A stretch of DNA of 64,000 nucleotides from JAXGOI01 sp040767605 (lineage in GTDB: Bacteria > Bacillota > Dehalobacteriia > UBA4068): the NCBI GenBank assembly GCA_040767605.1, contig JAXGOI010000001.1, forward strand, positions 1,054,001 to 1,118,000, read 5' to 3'. The notes under the pieces were generated by a model, which saw only the letters and a program-made list of their open reading frames with translations, ran no database searches and had not been told where the DNA came from. A program made the position numbers and the translations under genes. Position 1 is the stretch's first letter, and each line of letters starts with the position of its first letter. Positions 57,856-64,000 of the stretch are shown here, one piece after another.

Positions 57856-60429
57856 ATGAAGAAACTACTCGTAGTACTTCTGGTTGTGGCTATGGTTTTT
57901 GGTCTGGCAACAAGCGCGCTTGCCTATACCGATACCAAAGCTCTTAACCAAACTCAGCAGGATGCTATTGCTAAGCTGACTGCTCTGGATGTTGTCGGGG
58001 GTTATCCCGATGGCACTTTCGGCCCGGAAAACAGCATTACCCGTGCTGAATTTGCAAAAATTGCCTGCAATCTGGCAGGCGTTGGCGGTGCGGCCGATAA
58101 TCTCGCCGGCACCCCCTCCCGCTTCAGCGATGTAGCCACCGGCGCCTGGTATACCGGCTGGATTAACCTGGCTACCTCTCAGGGCTTTGTCAACGGTTAT
58201 CCCGATGGCACCTTCAAGCCCAATAACAATATTACCATGCAGGAAGTTGTTACCGTCTTACTCCGCATTGCCGGTTATGACGATAACCTCCCCGGCCCCT
58301 GGCCTTTTGATTACATTGCTCAGGCTTCCAAACTTGGCGTAACCGATGATGTTACATTCCTGGCCACCGCCAAAGCCACCAGAGGCGATGTAGCCGTTAT
58401 GGGCTCCAATATTCTTGATCAGGATGTCGTTTTCTGGAATTCCGACAAAGCCCGCTTTGAAGACATCAATGCCCCTTCTAAAACCAGCGTTTTAGCCGAT
58501 TCCTTTGGCGCTGTTGTAGATGAAGATGAACTTCTTGGCGATTGGGATGTTGATGATTTTGAAGATATGGTTATTAAAGTCGGCACATTTACTCTTGCTG
58601 ATTCCTACTATATCTCCGGCGGCTTTTTTGTAAACGACCTTGAAGATATGATTGGTGATGTTTACAAAAACTCCAAAGGCAAAGTTATTTACATTGATGT
58701 AACCTCCAGCGTTAAATATTCTGATGATGTTAATGTTAACACCGCCGGTACCCCGCCAGTTACCACAGTTAAAGTAGACGGCAAAGCCGTTAAGCTTGCC
58801 GCTGCTCCTACTTTACCCGCTGATAATGATTATGTTGCCAAAGTTTTCTATAATTCGGATAACGAAGTTTATCTGGTTACCGATATTAGCGGCGCAACTA
58901 AAACCGGCCTCACCGTTGTTGATAAATACAATGACACCGCCAAGAGAGTGGAAGTTCTCCTTGGCAGCACCCTCAATGTTAAGAGCAAAGATGTTGTTGT
59001 AATTAAAGACGGCGCATTTGCCACCTTGGCAGATCTTGAGCGCGGCGATGTATTCTATAAAAACAGCAACAGCAATGGCGTTGATGAAGTAATTGCTGTT
59101 TTTGCTATGGAAGAAGGCCTTTTAACTAAAGGTACCGCCACTAAATTAACTATTGACGGCAAAGGTTTACTCTGGGCTGCTGCCGAATATACCGATGATG
59201 ATTTCGACAGCACTGCCTCTGTAACCTTGGGCGCTCTTGATGATGCCTTCGGCGACACCGTTAAATATGTTACCTTTAACGGCAACCCCTTTAAGCTTGC
59301 TTTCTTAAGCTTTGGTGCAACCGAAGATACCACAACCCGTGTTTACGGTATCGTAACCGGCGCTAAAGGTGATATCGGCGGGAATGTTACCTCCATTACC
59401 CTCTTCAATCAGGAAGGCAAAGAGGTAGATTATCCCATAGTTAAAGGCGATGCGGCTCGTCCTGTTTGGGGCGATGGCGGAATTGGCTACGGCTCCTATA
59501 TCGAAGCAAAAGTCAGTGAAGATGGCTCCATCGATACTGATAATTTTGTTAAAAAAGGTAACCTTGCCGATAACGACAAACCCGCAGCATCCGACTACAC
59601 CGCCCTTGCCAGCAGCGGCAGCTATGTTGCCAGCTCTGCAGGTACTGCAGTTAGCGTATTAGGCTCCCGCTTGCTTATCGGCGGCGTTTACTACACCGTT
59701 ACCGATAATACTATTGCCTTTAACGTGGCTCTTTCCGGCGGCGCTTATGATGAGGCAACCCTTATTAAGCCTGCCGACCTTAAAGCCGCTTCCAGCATTG
59801 CCAATGCCGCTGTAGCAGCTAAAGTTAGCGATGGCAATGTTGTAAGCCTCGTATTCCTCAGCAGCGACCTTACCAGCTCCAGCAGCTACGGCGTCCTCAC
59901 CGGCGTTCAGTACAGAGGCGGTAACTGGTATGTAAGCCTTGTAGGCGGCGAAGAATATAAAGCCGCTGCAGATTACTCTGCAATAGATAATGAATACTTC
60001 ATCAAATACAAAATTGCTGACGGCAAATTAACCCATGAGGTTATTAATATTGCCGGCCCAAGCACTACCAACTCAATCTTTACCTTCAACCACACCGCAG
60101 CCACCGTTGGCGGTGCAGCAACTGCAGCCGAAGCTTTCTCCGGCAATGCTTATGTACTGGCAAACGGCACATATAGCGCCGCTGCTGCTCCGGTAGCCGC
60201 CGCTATTGATTTAGTTGCCAAAAACGGCAATACCTTAACCTTGGGTACTGATGGCGGTTCAACCAAAAACTACATTGTAAACGATAATACCGTTTACTAT
60301 CTGATTAACTCCGATGATGAGATTGTAGAAGCTGATTCCAGCTATGCATACTCCGGCCTCAATGTTTTTGCAGTAACCACTGATGATCCTGGAGATTACA
60401 TCATTGAATACCTCTTCATTTTTGAATAA
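57856..60429 (+). CDS. S-layer protein with SLH domains
   Basis: 857 residues. A 23-residue signal peptide (KKLLVVLLVVAMVFGLATSALA), then two clear SLH domains (VVGGYPDGTFGPENSITRAE, residues 47-66; FVNGYPDGTFKPNNNITMQE, residues 114-133) and a weaker third (about 150-195, DYIAQASKLGV). The remaining 640 residues are rich in Ala, Val, Asp, Thr and Gly with beta-strand character, and show no known enzymatic motif and almost no cysteine. SLH domains bind a pyruvylated wall polymer. Codon choice differs from the neighbours (more GCC, GTT, GGC), as expected for a highly expressed protein. ATG follows AAGGAGG. Confidence 0.9.
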   Translation: MKKLLVVLLVVAMVFGLATSALAYTDTKALNQTQQDAIAKLTALDVVGGYPDGTFGPENSITRAEFAKIACNLAGVGGAADNLAGTPSRFSDVATGAWYTGWINLATSQGFVNGYPDGTFKPNNNITMQEVVTVLLRIAGYDDNLPGPWPFDYIAQASKLGVTDDVTFLATAKATRGDVAVMGSNILDQDVVFWNSDKARFEDINAPSKTSVLADSFGAVVDEDELLGDWDVDDFEDMVIKVGTFTLADSYYISGGFFVNDLEDMIGDVYKNSKGKVIYIDVTSSVKYSDDVNVNTAGTPPVTTVKVDGKAVKLAAAPTLPADNDYVAKVFYNSDNEVYLVTDISGATKTGLTVVDKYNDTAKRVEVLLGSTLNVKSKDVVVIKDGAFATLADLERGDVFYKNSNSNGVDEVIAVFAMEEGLLTKGTATKLTIDGKGLLWAAAEYTDDDFDSTASVTLGALDDAFGDTVKYVTFNGNPFKLAFLSFGATEDTTTRVYGIVTGAKGDIGGNVTSITLFNQEGKEVDYPIVKGDAARPVWGDGGIGYGSYIEAKVSEDGSIDTDNFVKKGNLADNDKPAASDYTALASSGSYVASSAGTAVSVLGSRLLIGGVYYTVTDNTIAFNVALSGGAYDEATLIKPADLKAASSIANAAVAAKVSDGNVVSLVFLSSDLTSSSSYGVLTGVQYRGGNWYVSLVGGEEYKAAADYSAIDNEYFIKYKIADGKLTHEVINIAGPSTTNSIFTFNHTAATVGGAATAAEAFSGNAYVLANGTYSAAAAPVAAAIDLVAKNGNTLTLGTDGGSTKNYIVNDNTVYYLINSDDEIVEADSSYAYSGLNVFAVTTDDPGDYIIEYLFIFE

Positions 60430-60476
60430 GAGTTTATTCAAAAGGTATATTTGCATAGGCTAAAGTGATGTAAAAC

Positions 60477-60510
60477 AAAAAAAGCCCCCTTAAGGGGGCT
60501 TTTTTTATTG
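60477..60510 (+). terminator. Intrinsic terminator after the S-layer gene
   Basis: AAAAAAAGCCCCCTT and its exact complement, then more T. A perfect 15-bp-arm palindrome, as expected for a highly transcribed gene. Confidence 0.93.
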
Positions 60511-60571
60511 CTCTTTAAGCCTAAAAGCCAAAAAACTCAAGTAAAAGCCAAACAAAGGCAGTTTTTTTTAA

Positions 60572-60600
60572 TTGTAAGGGGAATTGAATTAGTATATAAT
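60572..60600 (+). promoter_or_regulatory. Promoter of the RND efflux pair
   Basis: TTGTAA, 17 bases, TATAAT, ending 66 bases before the adaptor gene. Confidence 0.82.
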
Positions 60601-60665
60601 TAGCTGGTGGGCATTTAATTAAAAAAACAGACCTTAAAAGTGATGAAACAGCAGGAGGGAATACT

Positions 60666-61748
60666 ATGCCTTTGGCCTATACAAAAAAAAATCTTTTAAT
60701 TATTTTGGCGGCGCTTTTACTTATACTTTGCTCCGGCTGCGGCCAAGGGGGGAATATAGAGGGAGAGGCTCAGGCTATTGCCGTAGAAGTTGCCTCGGCC
60801 CAAATGGGGGAAATAAGCCAATATCTTAACCTCTCCGGTAAGATTACCCCCCAAAAGGAAGTTTATATTGTGCCGAAAATCCCCGGGGTGGTTAATAAAA
60901 TAAATGTAGCCGTGGGGGATTATGTAAAAGAAAACGCCGTATTATTTACTTTAGAAAACAGCGAGTACTTAGCCCAGCTTAATCAGGCTAAAAGCGGCTA
61001 TGAGCTTTCTAAAAAAGCTCAAAACGACGCCCAGAAGAATTACAGCCGTATCCAGGCCCTGTATAATGAGGGGGCTGTTTCTCTGGCTCAACTGGAACAG
61101 GCCAAGCTGGCCTGGGAGGGGGCGGATACCTCCGCCGCCGCGGCCGGGCTGGCTCTTGCCCAAAGCGCTTACGATAATACCATAATCCGCGCCCCTATGG
61201 ATGGGCAGGTGGCGGAATTAACCCTGGTGGAGGGGGCCATTGCCAGCCAGGGTATGGCTGCCCTGCGCCTTTTAGATGCCGAAAAAGTTAAGCTGGAAAT
61301 AAGCGTAAGCGAGGCCTATATAGGCAAGGTAGAGGCAAAGCAAAATGTTGCAGTATTTGTGCCCTCCGCCGGAAGCGAGGCCTTTATGGGGGAAATTACA
61401 TCTATTGCCCCGGCGGCGGATACCCGCACAATGTCTTTCCCGGTGGTAATTACCCTGGATAATGCCGAAGGCGCCTTAAAGCCGGGTATGTTCGGCCAGG
61501 TGGATATTCTTATGGATAAGGCGGAGAATACTTTAATTATCCCCAAAGAGGCTCTTTTAAGCGTTATGGGCGCTAACAGGGTTTTTGTAGCCGAGGGGGA
61601 AATTGCCAGGGCCAAAGAGGTAGAGCCGGGCCTTGAGGACGAAAATTTTGTTCAAATCCTTTCCGGTCTTAAAGCGGGGGAAAGTGTTATAATCCGGGGC
61701 CGGGATAAGCTGCAGGACGGAACAAAAATAATCGTAAACCAGCCTTAA
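60666..61748 (+). CDS. RND efflux membrane-fusion (HlyD/AcrA-type) adaptor lipoprotein
   Basis: 360 residues. A signal sequence ending in a lipobox-like LCSGC, then the adaptor domains: a first half with KITPQKEVYIVPKIPGVVNK and LFTLENSEYLAQL, a coiled-coil hairpin (about residues 105-165), PMDGQVAELTLVEGA, a beta-barrel part and PKEALLSVMGANRVFV. Such proteins couple RND pumps to outer channels in Gram-negatives; in Gram-positives they are thought to work with the pump alone. Length fits. The ATG at 60666 follows CAGGAGGG. The pump gene follows at 61814. Confidence 0.9.
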   Translation: MPLAYTKKNLLIILAALLLILCSGCGQGGNIEGEAQAIAVEVASAQMGEISQYLNLSGKITPQKEVYIVPKIPGVVNKINVAVGDYVKENAVLFTLENSEYLAQLNQAKSGYELSKKAQNDAQKNYSRIQALYNEGAVSLAQLEQAKLAWEGADTSAAAAGLALAQSAYDNTIIRAPMDGQVAELTLVEGAIASQGMAALRLLDAEKVKLEISVSEAYIGKVEAKQNVAVFVPSAGSEAFMGEITSIAPAADTRTMSFPVVITLDNAEGALKPGMFGQVDILMDKAENTLIIPKEALLSVMGANRVFVAEGEIARAKEVEPGLEDENFVQILSGLKAGESVIIRGRDKLQDGTKIIVNQP

Positions 61749-61813
61749 GCGTAGGGGTTTACTTGGGCTTTTCGGCTCATTTATTTTAAGGCCAAATATA
61801 ACAGGAGGCGGCT

Positions 61814-64000
61814 ATGAATTTAATTAAATTATCCGTAAGGCGCTCCGTAACAATAGCCATGATTTTTATAGGCATAATTTTGTTTTCAGGGGTTTCTCTT
61901 TCCAAACTTAAATTAGACCTTTACCCCAATATAACCATACCCATGGCCATAGTGGTTGCCAGTTATGACGGAGCAGGCCCCCAAGAGGTGGAGGCCATGG
62001 TTACCCGCCCCCTGGAGGGGATTTTAGGCGGGGTTCAGGGTTTGCAGGCCATAGGCTCTCAATCCTCCTTTGGCAGCTCAATGATAATGCTGACTATGAC
62101 CCAAAAAACAGATATGGATTATGCCACCCTGCAAATAAGGGAAAAAGTAGATTTAATTAAGGATTACCTCCCCGCAGGGGTTAAAAATATAACCGTAATT
62201 AAAATGGACCCTAATATGATACCCATTATGATGATGGGTGTTACCGGCGGGCAGGATTTAATTGAGCTTAAAAGAGTGGCGGAGGATGTTATACTCCCCC
62301 GTTTAGAAAGGGTAGACGGTGTTGCCAGCGTAGGCTTAAGCGGCGGCTATACCCGGCAAATAAAAGTAATTGCAGACCCCGCCGCCTTAGAGGCCTATTC
62401 CCTTAGCCTAAGCCAGATTTCCGGCTTAATCGGCGGGGATAATTTAAATTTTTCTGTCGGCAGTGTGGATGAAGGGGGCAAAACCCTTTCCCTACGGCTT
62501 TTGGGGGAATATACGGATATTTCTCAATTGCGGGATATGCCCATACCCTTAAGCAGCGGGGGGGTTATTTACTTAAGAGATATTGCCAAAATTGAAGATA
62601 CTGTGGATAATCAGGCGCAGATTTCCAGAATCAGCGGCGAGCCCAGCATTGCCCTGAATATTATGAAGCAAAGCGACGGCAATACTGTGGCTGTTGCCGA
62701 TGCCGTAAATAAAGAGCTTAAAAAGCTCAGCGACGAGCTGCCGGGGAATATTACCGTAAGTAAATTCTTCAGCCAGGCGGATTATATAAAAATGATGATT
62801 GGCAAGTTAAGGGATAATGCCCTTATAGGGGCGGTTTTGGCGGTTTTGGTTTTATTCCTCTTTTTAAGGGATTGGCGGCTTACCATAATAGTTGGGGTAT
62901 CTATTCCAATCTCCTTAATTGCCACCTTTACTTTGCTCTATCTTAATGATTTAACCCTAAATATTATGACTTTAGGCGGCCTTGCCCTAGGGGTGGGGAT
63001 GATGGTGGATTGCTCCATTGTTATTTTAGATAATATAAGCCGCTACCGGGAAATGGGTACGGAGGCCAAAGAGGCCTCTGTTAAGGGGGCCTCCGAGCTT
63101 GCCATGGCGGTTACGGCTTCTACTCTTACCACCATAGCCGTATTTTTGCCCATTGTTTTTACCGATGGCCTGGCTTCTATGTTTTTTAAGGATTTTGCCC
63201 TTACGGTAGCCTTTTCTCTTTTAGCCTCTTTAATTGTTTCTCTTACCCTTGTGCCTATGCTGGCCTCAAAAATAAGCCGGGTGCAAAGGCCTGTCAGCCG
63301 CCTTAAGTTTTTTCAAAAACTTAAGGATAAGGCCGGCCGGGGCCTGGATAAGCTGGGCGATGCCTATGGGGAATTATTAGGTAAAGCCCTAAGAAGAAGA
63401 AAAAGAACCGTAATTATAGTAGTAGCGGCTTTAATACTTTCCATTGCCGCTATACCCCTGGTGGGTATGGAGCTTATGCCCGCTTTTGATCAGGGGCTGA
63501 TTTCCGTATCCATGAAAATGGAGGACGGAACCTCTTTAAAAGAAACAGATTCGGCAGTTTATGAGGCGGAAAAAATTATTAATCAATTAGGCCATGAAAT
63601 TGACAGCACCTTTGTTTCTGTCGGGGGAGGGGACATATACAGTATGGGCAGCGGCGGCTCAGACAGCGCCTCGGTTAATATTGTATTAAGCCCTCAAAAA
63701 GGGCGCCGCAGCGCGGAATTAATCGGGGATGAGCTCCGGCAAAGGCTGGGCCAAATCCCCGGGGCGGAGATAGCCGTCAATAGCGGAGAGGTGAGCATAA
63801 CCGGGGGCGCCGAACTTGCCTATACCATTAAGGGGGAAGATTTTGAGATTTTAGGACAGTTATCTGAGGAGCTTAAGGCCCTTATAGAAGGGGTTGAGGG
63901 TACCAGAGAAGTGCAAGCCTCTATGGAGGAGGGCCGCCCCGAGGTAGAAATGAAAATAAACCGGGCAAAAGCCCTGCAGTACGGCCTGACTACTTATCAG
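61814..64000 (+). CDS. RND-family efflux permease, 5' part only
   Basis: The first 729 residues are inside the window; the gene continues to the right (such pumps have about 1,020-1,050 residues). An N-terminal helix (IAMIFIGIILFSGVSLSKLKLDLYPN), a docking region, then the RND core with the helix containing GLALGVGMMVDCSIVILDNISR, in place of the more usual GLVVDDAIVVVENI, and TTIAVFLPIVFTDGL. It probably exports hydrophobic compounds or drugs by proton exchange. It starts with ATG at 61814 behind AGGAGG, with the adaptor gene directly upstream. Confidence 0.92.
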   Translation, partial: MNLIKLSVRRSVTIAMIFIGIILFSGVSLSKLKLDLYPNITIPMAIVVASYDGAGPQEVEAMVTRPLEGILGGVQGLQAIGSQSSFGSSMIMLTMTQKTDMDYATLQIREKVDLIKDYLPAGVKNITVIKMDPNMIPIMMMGVTGGQDLIELKRVAEDVILPRLERVDGVASVGLSGGYTRQIKVIADPAALEAYSLSLSQISGLIGGDNLNFSVGSVDEGGKTLSLRLLGEYTDISQLRDMPIPLSSGGVIYLRDIAKIEDTVDNQAQISRISGEPSIALNIMKQSDGNTVAVADAVNKELKKLSDELPGNITVSKFFSQADYIKMMIGKLRDNALIGAVLAVLVLFLFLRDWRLTIIVGVSIPISLIATFTLLYLNDLTLNIMTLGGLALGVGMMVDCSIVILDNISRYREMGTEAKEASVKGASELAMAVTASTLTTIAVFLPIVFTDGLASMFFKDFALTVAFSLLASLIVSLTLVPMLASKISRVQRPVSRLKFFQKLKDKAGRGLDKLGDAYGELLGKALRRRKRTVIIVVAALILSIAAIPLVGMELMPAFDQGLISVSMKMEDGTSLKETDSAVYEAEKIINQLGHEIDSTFVSVGGGDIYSMGSGGSDSASVNIVLSPQKGRRSAELIGDELRQRLGQIPGAEIAVNSGEVSITGGAELAYTIKGEDFEILGQLSEELKALIEGVEGTREVQASMEEGRPEVEMKINRAKALQYGLTTYQ

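Noticed and set aside
1..64000. CRISPR arrays, transposases, phage genes, rRNA or tRNA clusters
   Set aside because: I looked for spaced repeats, transposase or integrase motifs and rRNA cores and saw none. Short or divergent cases could be missed by eye.

Overview
This window is the replication-origin region of a spore-forming Firmicute. It most resembles an anaerobic member of the Clostridia; I cannot name the genus. Evidence: the order recF-dnaN-dnaA / rpmH-rnpA-yidD-yidC-jag-mnmE-mnmG-rsmG-parA-parB, a spoIIID-mbl pair with a sigma-E-like promoter, an SLH-domain S-layer protein, a multi-cluster [FeFe] hydrogenase, selA, and many TTG/GTG starts behind strong GGAGG sites. I saw no rRNA, tRNA, CRISPR array, insertion sequence or prophage.

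Layout. 0-2.8 kb (minus strand): partial dCMP deaminase, glyA, rpiB and an arginine phosphatase, with a ZIP transporter to 3.5 kb. 3.7-6.5 kb: an exported phosphodiester glycosidase coupled to a coiled-coil membrane protein, then glutamate racemase. 6.5-11.2 kb: recF, dnaN, dnaA and a bipartite oriC. The dnaA-dnaN gap carries a DnaA box, a short spacer, DnaA-trios and an AT-rich stretch. The dnaA promoter has a DnaA box inside its spacer. 11.2-20.7 kb (plus strand): the rpmH-to-parB block with three parS sites. 21.1-31.8 kb (minus strand, head-on to the rightward fork): DUF2062 protein, fba, a multi-zinc-ribbon protein, alr, a Fem-type transferase, pyrG, argS, and an ECF sigma/anti-sigma pair. 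32-44 kb (mostly plus strand): a degenerate GGDEF/HD-GYP protein, a small membrane protein, selA, a LysM-M23 peptidase (minus), a radical SAM protein, a PsbP-like repeat protein, and rpmE-yqhQ-prfA-prmC-tsaC. 44.6-48.2 kb: a GltD-like flavoprotein coupled to an [FeFe] hydrogenase. 48.3-52.5 kb: an XRE regulator/membrane-protein pair (minus) and a MalT-like LuxR regulator. 52.9-60.4 kb: spoIIID, mbl, a stalk-domain protein, an LCP transferase, a TagA-type glycosyltransferase and the S-layer protein, which look like a cell-surface assembly region. 60.7-64 kb: an RND-type efflux pair, cut by the window end.

Most notable points: (1) the CTP synthase lacks the glutaminase nucleophile, with Gly where Cys is expected; (2) the hydrogenase pairs with a GltD/NuoF-tail fusion rather than HydB, and a perfect palindrome overlaps its putative -10; (3) a widely conserved gene cluster appears split around oriC in a way that one inversion would repair; (4) the GGDEF and HD-GYP domains of one protein are both degraded; (5) the BUS-type origin, the self-binding dnaA promoter and the parS sites can all be read from sequence. 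All family assignments are from memory of conserved motifs; no search was run.
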